Shown: piece after piece, positions 18,944 through 27,132 of the stretch | Position numbering within the stretch: position 1 is the first letter of the stretch | Layout of the letters: each line of letters starts with the position of its first letter | NCBI GenBank assembly: GCA_017305665.1 | Contig: JAFKKH010000018.1 | Location: 1-64,000 of the forward strand | Direction: 5' to 3' | Length of the DNA stretch: 64,000 nucleotides | DNA from: Hyphomicrobiales bacterium | Lineage (GTDB): Bacteria; Pseudomonadota; Alphaproteobacteria; Rhizobiales; Xanthobacteraceae | The notes under the pieces: model-generated | What the model was told of the DNA's origin: nothing | The model's database searches: none | Seen by the model: the letters and a program-made list of their open reading frames with translations, nothing else | Position numbers and translations under genes: made by a program

Positions 18944-19636
18944 TCAGATCGCGCTCGCCGCGATGTTGACCATCAGCGCCACCAGTGCGGTGTTGTAGAC
19001 AAACGAAACGATGCCGTGCGCCGTCGCGGTGCGACGGATCACCCTGTCCGTGATGCCGACGTCGGAGACCTGCGCCGTCATGCCGATCACGAACGAGAAA
19101 TAGACGAAGTCCCAGTAATCCGGATCCTCGTGCACATCGTCCTTGCCGCTCGGGAATGCGAGGCCGCCGGTCTTCGAGCCGCGATAATATTCGTGCGCGT
19201 AATGCAGCGCGAAGGTGGTGTGCACGGCCGCCCATGATAGCACGATGGTGAGTGTGGCAAGGCCGAGCTCCAGCGCGCCGCGGTGCTGCTCGCCGAGTTC
19301 GAACACGATGGCGGCGATGCTTGCGAACGCGCCGATCGCGGTGACCAGCAGGATCAGAAACCGGCCGTCGTCCTGGATCACCGCATTGCGTCGAACATGG
19401 CGGACACCACCGCGGAACACGATGGTGTAGACCAGCAGCAGATAGAGCGCGACGAACGTATCCCAGCCGATCAGGAGGCGGGTGACGAGCCGCAGGCTGT
19501 CCGGCGTCAGAACGCCGGCAACGATGCCGAGCGCGATGGCAAGGAAGGTGCGCCGCCGGGCGTAGAGGACGCGGACCGGCCGCGACATCTGTTTGAAACG
19601 GAGCAGGGCCGGGTCGTCAGCGTCCTTGCCCGCCAT
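18944..19636 (-). CDS. DUF1345 family inner-membrane protein
   Basis: A 230-residue protein with about five transmembrane helices. It matches the DUF1345 pattern: RRRTFLAIALGIVAGVLTP, DTFVALYLLLVY, WAAVHTTFALHYAHEYY and PDYWDFVYFSFVIGMTAQVSD. The acidic-aromatic segment HEDPDYWDFVYFSF is a strong mark of the family. Its function is unknown. I start at the ATG complement of 19634-19636, 7 bp after the ispA stop, because the upstream part of the open frame is antisense-like sequence inside ispA. Likely co-transcribed with ispA. Confidence 0.85.
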   Translation of the reverse strand: MAGKDADDPALLRFKQMSRPVRVLYARRRTFLAIALGIVAGVLTPDSLRLVTRLLIGWDTFVALYLLLVYTIVFRGGVRHVRRNAVIQDDGRFLILLVTAIGAFASIAAIVFELGEQHRGALELGLATLTIVLSWAAVHTTFALHYAHEYYRGSKTGGLAFPSGKDDVHEDPDYWDFVYFSFVIGMTAQVSDVGITDRVIRRTATAHGIVSFVYNTALVALMVNIAASAI

Positions 19637-19643
19637 GGCCGGA

Positions 19644-20570
19644 TCAGCTCTTGCGGTCGGCGACGAAATGCGCGGCGGCGCGCAGCACGTCGCCACGGGT
19701 GCCGAACACGGACAGCGCTTCATCCGCTTTCGCCAGCAAATCGCGCACGCGCTTCTTGGCGCCGTCGATGCCGAGCTGGGTGACGAAAGTGGTCTTGCCG
19801 AGCGCGGCATCGGCGCCGGCGGGCTTGCCGAGCGCGGCTGCGTCGCCTTCGACGTCGAGCAGATCGTCGGCGATCTGGAAGGCCTCGCCGAGCGCGCGGC
19901 CATAGGCGTCGAGCGCCTGATAATCCTTTTGTGAGGCCTGGCCCAGCAGCGCGCCGGCGATGCAGCCGTAGCGCAGCAGTGCGCCGGTTTTCATCTGCTG
20001 CAGGCGAGCCACGTCCACCGGCTCGCGATCCCCAAAGCGGCCTTCGCCAGCGAGGTCGAGCATCTGGCCGCCGACCATGCCGCCGATGCCAGACGCACGG
20101 GCCAGCGCACGCGTCAGCAGCAGGCGCACCGTCGGGTCCTTGTGGATCTCGTCGCGGGTGATGATGTCGAATGCCAGCGTCAGCAGGCCGTCGCCGGCGA
20201 GGATGGCGGTGGCATCATCCGTTTCCTTGTGCAGGGTTGGACGGCCGCGGCGCAGATCGCTGTTGTCCATCGCCGGCAGGTCGTCGTGGATCAGCGAATA
20301 GCAATGGATGCATTCGAGCGCGGCGCCAGCCAGCAGCGCGGCGTCGCGCGGCACCCCGAACACCGCTGCGCTTTCGACCACCAGGAATGGCCGCAACCGC
20401 TTGCCGCCGCCGAGTGACGAATAGCGCATGGCGTCCATCAGCCGCTTCGGGCGCGCGATCTCGTCGGGCAGGAGCGTGTCAGACAGCAGCTTGCCGAGCA
20501 GGGCCTCGGTCTCGTCCGCCGTCCTGTCGAGGCGTTTGGCGAAATCGGCGGATGAAAGTCCTGACGTCAT
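19644..20570 (-). CDS. ispA: Polyprenyl synthetase, farnesyl/geranyl diphosphate synthase type
   Basis: A 308-residue prenyl transferase that condenses IPP with allylic diphosphates. The first aspartate-rich motif is HDDLPAMDNSDLRRG and the second is DDLLDVEGD. GGKRLRPFLV binds diphosphate. The short FARM spacing (DDxxxxD) fits bacterial IspA. I choose the ATG at 20570 (MTSGLSSADF); an in-frame ATG at 20624 would add 18 residues. The product supplies quinones, undecaprenol and carotenoid or hopanoid precursors. Product chain length cannot be fixed by eye. DUF1345 follows at 7 bp. Confidence 0.88.
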   Translation of the reverse strand: MTSGLSSADFAKRLDRTADETEALLGKLLSDTLLPDEIARPKRLMDAMRYSSLGGGKRLRPFLVVESAAVFGVPRDAALLAGAALECIHCYSLIHDDLPAMDNSDLRRGRPTLHKETDDATAILAGDGLLTLAFDIITRDEIHKDPTVRLLLTRALARASGIGGMVGGQMLDLAGEGRFGDREPVDVARLQQMKTGALLRYGCIAGALLGQASQKDYQALDAYGRALGEAFQIADDLLDVEGDAAALGKPAGADAALGKTTFVTQLGIDGAKKRVRDLLAKADEALSVFGTRGDVLRAAAHFVADRKS

Positions 20571-20793
20571 CAAGAAGGGCTCCAAGAATGGCTCTAAGTC
20601 GATTTTCGCCGGACAATCCTTCATGGCACCGACTTCGTCAATTCCGGCCGACCCGGCAATATGCCAGTCAGCCTGTGCTATGATCCGGCCAAAAGGGGAT
20701 TTCGATGCCTGCTTCAGCCGTATTCGGCGCCGTTAACCGTGATTTCGTGTGCGGGATGCGCTGCAGGCCGGTTTGCGAGCGTGTTGAGGACTG

Positions 20794-21474
20794 ATGCGGA
20801 AGGCGATCCGTATCGCGGTGCTGGTGGTTCTCGGCCTGCTGCTGCTCCCTTACCTGCTGACGCCGCTGTATCGGACCGGCCATCCGGTCTCGACGCTGAT
20901 GATCTGGCGCAAGCTCTCGGGTGCGCCGATGTCGCGGCAGTGGATCGATTTCGCCGCGATCTCACCGGTGTTGCCGCGCACCGTGATCGCTTCGGAAGAT
21001 GCCAAGTTCTGCAGCCATCACGGCGTCGACTGGGACTCGCTGCGGGATGTGATCGACGATGCCGAGGACGGCGAGGTGACGCGCGGCGGTTCCACGATTA
21101 CGCAGCAGGTGGCCAAAAACCTGTTCCTGTGGCAGGGACGAAGTTATGTCCGCAAGGCACTGGAGCTTCCGCTGGCGATGTGGATCGATGCTATTTTGTC
21201 CAAGCGGCGGATTCTGGAAATCTATCTGAACATCGCGGAGTGGGGACCTGGCGGCCAATTCGGGGCCGAGACCGGCGCCCGCTACGCTTTTGGCCGCTCG
21301 GCCGCCAACCTCAGCCACCGGGAAGCTGCGCTGATGGCTTCGATCCTGCCCAATCCGGTCAAGCGAAGCGCCCGGAAGCCCGGCCCCGGGGTGCGCCGGC
21401 TGGCGGGGACCTATATGGCACGGGCGCGCGCCGCCGAATTGCGCAGTTGCTGGCCCGAAAAACGCGGTTCCTAG
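20794..21474 (+). CDS. mtgA: Monofunctional biosynthetic peptidoglycan transglycosylase
   Basis: A 226-residue GT51 enzyme that polymerises lipid II into glycan strands without a transpeptidase domain. One N-terminal anchor helix (residues 6-25) is followed by the donor motif [12 protein letters not shown] with catalytic E68, and by [17 protein letters not shown] (98-114). The segments [14 protein letters not shown] and [26 protein letters not shown] are cut here as LNIAEWG and [11 protein letters not shown]; both are family marks. A TTGAGGA ribosome site precedes the ATG. Divergent from ispA. Confidence 0.94.
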   Translation: MRKAIRIAVLVVLGLLLLPYLLTPLYRTGHPVSTLMIWRKLSGAPMSRQWIDFAAISPVLPRTVIASEDAKFCSHHGVDWDSLRDVIDDAEDGEVTRGGSTITQQVAKNLFLWQGRSYVRKALELPLAMWIDAILSKRRILEIYLNIAEWGPGGQFGAETGARYAFGRSAANLSHREAALMASILPNPVKRSARKPGPGVRRLAGTYMARARAAELRSCWPEKRGS

Positions 21475-21501
21475 GGCGATTTTGACCGGCTCCAGCCCTA
21501 G
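21471..21501 (+). terminator. Possible weak hairpin after mtgA
   Basis: CTAGGGC (21471-21477, containing the mtgA stop) and GCCCTAG (21495-21501) form a 7-bp stem with a 17-base loop. No good T-run follows, so it is a weak candidate. Confidence 0.3.
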
Positions 21502-21632
21502 CTTTGGCGCATTCCTTCCGTTATAAGCCCGGCCTTATCAGCATTTCAGCTCGCGCGTTCGAGGCCGGGCCGCCCCAAGGGCGCTCCCGAAACCCGGACC
21601 CCCGACGACAACATCCTGCAAGGATACCGGAT

Positions 21633-21818
21633 ATGGCCGTTCCTCGACGAAAAACATCGCCCTCGCGGCGTGGCATGCGCCGTTCGGCGGATGCGCTCAG
21701 CAAGCCGACCTATGTCGAGGACAAGGATTCCGGCGAACTGCGCCGTCCCCATCACCTCGACCTGAAGACTGGCATGTACAAGGGTCGCCAGGTTCTGAAG
21801 GCGAAGACGGAATCCTGA
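21633..21818 (+). CDS. rpmF: 50S ribosomal protein L32
   Basis: A 61-residue ribosomal protein. It starts [18 protein letters not shown], the invariant L32 N-terminus, and continues with the alphaproteobacterial [16 protein letters not shown] end. No zinc-binding cysteines are present, so it is the C-minus form, as usual in this order. The ATG at 21633 follows AAGGA. An upstream in-frame ATG at 21504 would add 43 unrelated residues and is rejected. Confidence 0.95.
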   Translation: MAVPRRKTSPSRRGMRRSADALSKPTYVEDKDSGELRRPHHLDLKTGMYKGRQVLKAKTES

Positions 21819-21999
21819 TCGGATTCTCCCGGCCGCATGCGGCACGGGACTGCGACAAGCAGGGGCGTAACGGGCAGGGCGAATTCGGCGACAATGTCAC
21901 CGCAATTCGCTCCAACTGACGAGACAACATGGTGCGTCTGGGCAGGCGGACGGCCGCTCAGGACTGTGGTGGTTCTCCCGTCTGAACGAAGAAGGCCTG

Positions 22000-22635
22000 A
22001 TGTCCATGGTCGGTTTCCCGCTGCTCCTGATTCCCCTCGCGATCTGCAACATCATCATCTTCCTGATGCCGGGCGTGCAGTTTTCGGCGCCCCTTTTCAC
22101 GTTGATGCTGGTGTCCGGCGTGGCCTGGACCGTGACGCTCAGCGACGTGCTGATCGCGCTCGGCATCGTGCTGTTGCTGTTTGAAGTGATCAAGGGCGCG
22201 CGTCCCGGCGCGAAGTATTTTACCGATCATCTGCTGTCGCTGATCGTGTTCGGCGGTGCCGCGGCGGAATTCGTGATGCTGCCGCAGTTCGGCTCGTCGA
22301 CCTATTTCCTGCTGACGCTGCTGGCGCTGGTCGACTTCTTCTCCGGGATCGCCTTGCGTACGCGCCGGTCGGCCCGCACCGCTGCCGTGCCCGTGCAGAG
22401 GGTGCCTGAGCCGGTCGCTCCTCCGGAGCCGCGACGCGAGCCCTCCATCCCTGCCCCGGCGCCAATGCCGGCATCCGCCGCTCCGACCGCGGCACCCGTC
22501 GTGGAATCGCCTTCGAAAAGTGCGCCGGAGCAGGTGGCCGTTCATCCCGAGCCGAACCCGGCCGAGCAGCATCCGGAAGTCCCGGCCCCCGGCATTCAGC
22601 CCGGCAGCGGGACGCCTCCCGACCAGCAGCGATAA
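22000..22635 (+). CDS. Inner-membrane protein with proline-rich tail, unknown function
   Basis: A 211-residue protein. Residues 1-120 contain about four hydrophobic helices (FPLLLIPLAICNIIIFLMPG, then APLFTLMLVSGVAW, VLIALGIVLLLFEVI, YFLLTLLALVDFFSGIAL). The remaining 85 residues are a low-complexity Pro/Ala/Glu tail, probably extended in the cytoplasm or periplasm. I do not recognise a named family. An AAGAAGG ribosome site precedes the ATG. It converges with the 108-residue gene, with one base between the stop codons. The 180 bp before it shows no clear element. Confidence 0.65.
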   Translation: MSMVGFPLLLIPLAICNIIIFLMPGVQFSAPLFTLMLVSGVAWTVTLSDVLIALGIVLLLFEVIKGARPGAKYFTDHLLSLIVFGGAAAEFVMLPQFGSSTYFLLTLLALVDFFSGIALRTRRSARTAAVPVQRVPEPVAPPEPRREPSIPAPAPMPASAAPTAAPVVESPSKSAPEQVAVHPEPNPAEQHPEVPAPGIQPGSGTPPDQQR

Positions 22636-22636
22636 T

Positions 22637-22963
22637 TTACGCGATCAGCGACATCCGCAGGGCGGCTTGCGCCGCTGTGCGGTTCTGCACCGTGGCGGAC
22701 CGATAGGCCGCTTGCGCATCGTGCGGCGTCGCACGCCGCAGCGGGCGCGTTTGTGGACTGTGCTGTGCGACCGCGATCAACTGCGCGACAAAGAATGCAT
22801 CGTGCCGCGGAGCGTGGCGGGATGGCGGCCTGCATTCCGGTGCTGGGCCAATCGCAACCAGCGCGGCGCCTGGGGCTGTCGTTTTGGTGCCATCGTCCCG
22901 CACGACCCTCGCGGGGATGGCGGCTGCGATTACGGATATTTGGCCTGCTCCGGCGATCTTCAT
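22637..22963 (-). CDS. Small conserved-looking hypothetical protein
   Basis: A 108-residue basic protein of unknown function. From the ATG complement of 22961-22963 it reads as a glycine/alanine-rich N-terminus followed by APRHDAFFVAQLIAVAQHSP, the repeated-arginine QTRPLRRATPHDAQAAYRSA and a C-terminal RMSLIA. This DxxFVxxLIA...QTRxxRR...AYR pattern reminds me of short uncharacterised rhizobial proteins. There is no signal peptide or membrane helix. It fills most of what would otherwise be a 545-bp gap between the membrane protein and the EAL gene. Coding status is inferred. Confidence 0.55.
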   Translation of the reverse strand: MKIAGAGQISVIAAAIPARVVRDDGTKTTAPGAALVAIGPAPECRPPSRHAPRHDAFFVAQLIAVAQHSPQTRPLRRATPHDAQAAYRSATVQNRTAAQAALRMSLIA

Positions 22964-23180
22964 CGTTAATCCAGCCCTGTCGAATGTATTGTTTCGGGAC
23001 GTCGCGCCCTTGCTTGCCATCGGCCTCGCAAAGGCTGTGCCGGGCGGCGCCTTGCGTCGTCGCGTCGCGGGTTTGGCGGCAATTGGGGCTTTTCGAATTG
23101 CTTATGAGCTATGCCTGACCTCGGGGACGCCCTATTCTTCGACAGGGAATCATCTGACAGCGTCCCAGAACGAGGCGACC

Positions 23181-24923
23181 GTGACATCCGCTACCCCGCC
23201 GGCAGCCAACGCCTCATCCGCCGACACGGCGGTCGCCGTTAACCGGCCGCAGGTCTCGGAGATTCTCGCGGCGCTCGGCCAGGCGGCCTTCGTCTGGGAC
23301 ATTGCGAGCGATGCCATTGCCTGGACCGAGCAGGCCGCGGCTATCTTTCAGGACATTGATCGAGCGTCGCTGGCGAGCGGGTCAGCGTTTGCGAAATTGA
23401 TCGAGCCGTCGGGATCGATCCGCTCCAGCGTGTTCATGAATACACCGCCGGCAAAGCGGCGCGGCGAGGGCGTACCCTATCGCATCGAGTATGGCGTGCG
23501 GGCCAGTGCCTCGGCGCCGCTGCTCTGGATCGAGGAATCCGGCTGCTGGTTCGCCGGCGCGGATGGCAGGGCGGTGCGTGCCGAGGGCGTCGTGCGGCTC
23601 GACAACGAGCGCCGGGCTCGCGACGAGCAGTTGCTGAAGATGTCGCAGAACGACCCCCTGACCGGCGAACTCAACCGCACCCATCTGATGGCGGCGCTGG
23701 CCGAGGCGATCGAGGAAGCGTCGCGCTACCGGTCGTCATTCGCCTTCATGATGCTCGGCATCGACCATCTCGCGCGCATCAACGACGCCTTCGGTTTCGA
23801 TGTCGCCGATGAGGTGATCGCCGAAATCGCAAAACGCATCCGCGCGCGGTTGCGCGGCGGTGACGTGCTCGGGCGTTTCTCCGGCAACAAATTCGGCCTG
23901 ATTCTGAAGAACTGTTCGGTCGAGGACATGAACGTCGCCGCCGAGCGATTTCTGGCCGGCATCCGCGATGAGATCGTGCCGACCCGGTCGGGTCCGGTCT
24001 CGGTCACCGCGTCGATCGGCGCGATCAGCGGACCGCGCTATGCGCGCGCCGCCGACGAAGCGATCAACCGGGCCCAGGAAATCCTCGAGACGGCGAAGAG
24101 TCGCCGCAGCGGTTCGTTCGCGGTATGGCGTCCCAACGTCGAGCGCGATGCGCAGCGTCGCGTCAACATCCGCGTCACCGACGAGATCGTCACCGCGCTG
24201 AACGAGCGCCGCATCCTCACTGCCTTCGAGCCCGTGGTCGATGCACGCACGCGTCAGCCGGCGTTCTATGAATGCCTGGTGCGGATGCAGCAGGAGGACG
24301 GTCAGTTTCTGCTCGCGCCCGACGTGGTGCCGGTGGCGGAAAAGCTCGGCCTGATCCGTCTGGTCGATCACCGTGTGCTCGAGCTTGTCATCGCCGAACT
24401 GGCGGAAGCACCGGATGTCCGGCTCAGCCTCAACATCTCGCCCGAGACCACCATGGATCCGGACTGGTGGGCCGCGATCGAATCCCTGATGCGCGCGCAT
24501 CCCGGGGTCGCCGAACGGCTGATCGTCGAAATCACCGAAACGGTGGCGATCCAGGATATCGACGACGTCCGGGGCTTCGTCACGCGGCTGAAGAATTTCG
24601 GAAGCCGGATCGCGATCGACGATTTCGGCGCGGGCTACACCTCGTTCCGGAATCTGCGCAAGCTCGGCGTCGATATCGTGAAGATCGACGGCGCGTTCGT
24701 GCAGAACATCGCACACTCGGCAGACGATAGGGCTTTCGTGCAGACGCTGATCGATCTGGCGCGGCGGCTCGATATCCGGACCGTCGCGGAATGGGTTCAG
24801 GACGAACCGTCCGCGGTGATGCTGCGCGACTGGGGCTGCGACTATGTCCAAGGGCGTCTGATCGGCCTCGCGTCGGCGAAGCGACCGTGGAGCGGCCCCG
24901 AGGCCGTCCCGGCGGCGAGCTAG
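23181..24923 (+). CDS. EAL-domain protein with degenerate GGDEF domain
   Basis: A 580-residue protein from the preferred GTG at 23181; the frame is open back to 22884, but that part does not read like protein. Residues 30-145 look PAS-like. The GGDEF domain (150-320) has SGNKF at 234-238 in place of GGDEF, so cyclase activity is unlikely. The EAL domain (330-575) keeps key residues: ECLVR at 364-368 for EALxR, the asparagine of LNIS, EITET, DDFGAG at 480-485, VKIDG and QGRLIG. It may therefore hydrolyse cyclic di-GMP, with the GGDEF part perhaps a GTP sensor. No membrane anchor. Confidence 0.85.
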   Translation: MTSATPPAANASSADTAVAVNRPQVSEILAALGQAAFVWDIASDAIAWTEQAAAIFQDIDRASLASGSAFAKLIEPSGSIRSSVFMNTPPAKRRGEGVPYRIEYGVRASASAPLLWIEESGCWFAGADGRAVRAEGVVRLDNERRARDEQLLKMSQNDPLTGELNRTHLMAALAEAIEEASRYRSSFAFMMLGIDHLARINDAFGFDVADEVIAEIAKRIRARLRGGDVLGRFSGNKFGLILKNCSVEDMNVAAERFLAGIRDEIVPTRSGPVSVTASIGAISGPRYARAADEAINRAQEILETAKSRRSGSFAVWRPNVERDAQRRVNIRVTDEIVTALNERRILTAFEPVVDARTRQPAFYECLVRMQQEDGQFLLAPDVVPVAEKLGLIRLVDHRVLELVIAELAEAPDVRLSLNISPETTMDPDWWAAIESLMRAHPGVAERLIVEITETVAIQDIDDVRGFVTRLKNFGSRIAIDDFGAGYTSFRNLRKLGVDIVKIDGAFVQNIAHSADDRAFVQTLIDLARRLDIRTVAEWVQDEPSAVMLRDWGCDYVQGRLIGLASAKRPWSGPEAVPAAS

Positions 24924-24929
24924 CTGCCT

Positions 24930-25730
24930 TTACCCCGCGATCTCGAGCCCGGCGGTGGCATAGACCACGCCACCATCGATCGCGATGGCATTGCCGACCA
25001 CATAGTCGCCCGCGCGGGATGCGAGGAAGATCGCAAGCCCGGCCATGTCCGTCTCATTGCCGATCCGGCCGGCCGGAATCAGCTTGGCGAGCTGGTCCGC
25101 CTGATCGCGCGCTGCCTTATTCATATCGGAGGCGAACGCGCCCGGGCAGATCGAGGTGACGACGATGTGGTCCTTGATCAGCTTGGTGGCGATCCGCCGG
25201 GTCATGTGGATGACAGCCGCCTTGCTGGCGCCGTAGGAATAGGTCTCGATCGGGTTGACGAAGATGCCGTCGATCGAGGCGATGTTGATGACCTTGGCTG
25301 GCCGGGCCTCACTCGCTGCGGCGCGCAGCGACTTCGCGAGCGCCTTGGTCAGGAAGAATATCGACTTGACGTTGAGGTCCATCACCTTGTCCCAGCCGGT
25401 TTCCGGAAACTCATCGAACTCGGCGCCCCATGCCGTGCCGGCGTTGTTGACGAGGATGTCGAGCTTCGGCTCCCGCTTCATGATCTCGGATGCGAGTTTG
25501 TTGCAGCCCTCGACCGTCGAGATATCGATCGGCAGCGCGATGCATTCGCCGTCATACTGAGCGGTCAGTTCTTTCGCGGTTTCCTCGCAGGGGCCGGCCT
25601 TGCGCGCGGTGATATAGACCTTCGCCGCGCCCTGGCTGAGAAAGCCGGCCGCGATCATCTTGCCGATGCCGCGCGAGCCGCCGGTCACGAGTGCGACCCG
25701 CCCCTTCAGCGAAAACAGATCCTTGAGCAT
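24930..25730 (-). CDS. SDR-family oxidoreductase (3-oxoacyl reductase-like)
   Basis: A 266-residue classical short-chain dehydrogenase. The NADP(H)-binding loop is TGGSRGIGKMI, followed by VNNAGTAWG. The active-site serine is in NIASIDGI and the YxxxK pair in YSYGASKAAV. The C-terminal FLASRAGDYVVGNAIAIDGG is typical. It resembles FabG/RhlG-like reductases, but the substrate is unknown. It is convergent with the EAL gene (6 bp) and 63 bp downstream of the deacetylase on the same strand. Confidence 0.85.
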   Translation of the reverse strand: MLKDLFSLKGRVALVTGGSRGIGKMIAAGFLSQGAAKVYITARKAGPCEETAKELTAQYDGECIALPIDISTVEGCNKLASEIMKREPKLDILVNNAGTAWGAEFDEFPETGWDKVMDLNVKSIFFLTKALAKSLRAAASEARPAKVINIASIDGIFVNPIETYSYGASKAAVIHMTRRIATKLIKDHIVVTSICPGAFASDMNKAARDQADQLAKLIPAGRIGNETDMAGLAIFLASRAGDYVVGNAIAIDGGVVYATAGLEIAG

Positions 25731-25793
25731 GATGCCTCCTTACATTGCCCAAGCTTGTGGGCACGGAAGCTGAACGAGTCAAGACGAGCCGGA

Positions 25794-26852
25794 CTAACCG
25801 GCGTTGACCCGACGAAAGCCGTTCCACATGGCGGTGGCGGCACCGGACGTCAGCACCGGCAGGATGCGGGCATTCTGATAGTTGCCGTTGAGAGAAATGC
25901 GCGGCAGCGCGGTGAGGTGTGCGGCATTTTCAGGGAAGATCATGCCCGGCCGCGTGGTGACGGCGGTTCTGAACCCGGCCGCCGCGGCAAGAGCGAACTC
26001 GCGCGGGCCCGCGGCGCCCCTGTCGCCGTAGGGATAGGCGAGGTGGAGGACGGGGCGCTGCAGGGCGGCCTCGATCCGCGCGCGGCTCTCGGTCATTTCC
26101 TGATGGGCTGCGCTCTCGCTTTGCTTCGCGAGATTGCAATGGCTGATGGTGTGGGCACCGATCGTCACCAGCGGATCGTCGGCGAAGAATTTCAACTCGT
26201 CCCAGGAGAGACACAGCTCGCGACTGATCGCGGCCTCATCGATGCCATAGCGCGCGCACAGCCCGCTCATTTCGCGCGCGACATCGCGATCGTCGGGTAA
26301 TCCGCGCAACAGGTCATGGATTCGGTCGAACGCGGCCTGCTTGCCTTCGAGTGTACCGGTATCGATGCTCACATCCGTGCCGCCGATCGCAGCGTCGATC
26401 CGGTCGGTCGCGCCGATGACGCGCTCGAGCGCGACCCACCACAGACGGCCGGTGCCTTCGGCAAAGTCGCTTGCGGCATAGACGGTGAGGGGCGCGTCAT
26501 ATTCGCGCATCACCGGAAGCGCGAAGTCGCGGTTGTCGCGGTACCCGTCGTCGAAGGTGAAGCAGGCGAACCGCCGCGAAAAATCCCGCTCGGTGAGTCG
26601 GCGATGCATTTCGTCGACGGGCACGATGTCGATCCCGCTTGCCCGGACGTGCGCGAGCGTCATGCGCAGAAATTCGGGGGTCACTTCCAGGTGATGATTG
26701 GGCTGAAACGGGATGTCCCGGCGCGGCCGCACATGGTGCAGCATGAAGATGGTGCCGACGCCCGCGAAGATCGGCCGCAGCAGATGATGGGCGCCGCTGA
26801 AGTACAGGGTCTCGAGTCCGGCGCGGATGACGGTGTTGCGGAGCTGCTTCAT
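25794..26852 (-). CDS. Polysaccharide deacetylase family protein (NodB homology)
   Basis: A 352-residue carbohydrate esterase 4-type enzyme. The NodB domain shows the catalytic and metal aspartates D101-D102 in CFTFDDGYRDN and the metal-binding histidines in IGAHTISHCN. LAYPYGDRG is the third conserved motif. There is no obvious cleavable signal; the N-terminus has a short hydrophobic segment. Such proteins remove N- or O-acetyl groups from envelope or exopolysaccharide sugars. The FMLHHVRP start is common among exopolysaccharide-associated members. No other polysaccharide gene is adjacent. Confidence 0.85.
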   Translation of the reverse strand: MKQLRNTVIRAGLETLYFSGAHHLLRPIFAGVGTIFMLHHVRPRRDIPFQPNHHLEVTPEFLRMTLAHVRASGIDIVPVDEMHRRLTERDFSRRFACFTFDDGYRDNRDFALPVMREYDAPLTVYAASDFAEGTGRLWWVALERVIGATDRIDAAIGGTDVSIDTGTLEGKQAAFDRIHDLLRGLPDDRDVAREMSGLCARYGIDEAAISRELCLSWDELKFFADDPLVTIGAHTISHCNLAKQSESAAHQEMTESRARIEAALQRPVLHLAYPYGDRGAAGPREFALAAAAGFRTAVTTRPGMIFPENAAHLTALPRISLNGNYQNARILPVLTSGAATAMWNGFRRVNAG

Positions 26853-27132
26853 CGCAAGATCGACCGGCTGGCCACTTTCTGTTGAGCGGATTTCTTGTCA
26901 GAAACGGCTGAAGAAACGGTTATTCGGGCGCTGGACGGCGGCGATCGCGCATCGGCCTTATTTCCGGTTTGACAGGCCGCCAAGGGTTTGTTTTCTCTCC
27001 ATTTCCAGACTTCGCGTGGGACCGCAGAATCGCCCCTTGGCTCTGCTCCGCGTGCGTTTCAAATGTTGAACCGGGTGTACGATCATATTGCCGGACGGAC
27101 GCACCGGCAGGTCGTGCGCGACAGGATGCCGA

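Noticed and set aside
22884-23180. An N-terminal extension of the EAL protein by 99 residues
   Set aside because: The extra part does not read like protein, overlaps the minus-strand 108-residue gene, and GTG 23181 fits the start of the conserved region.
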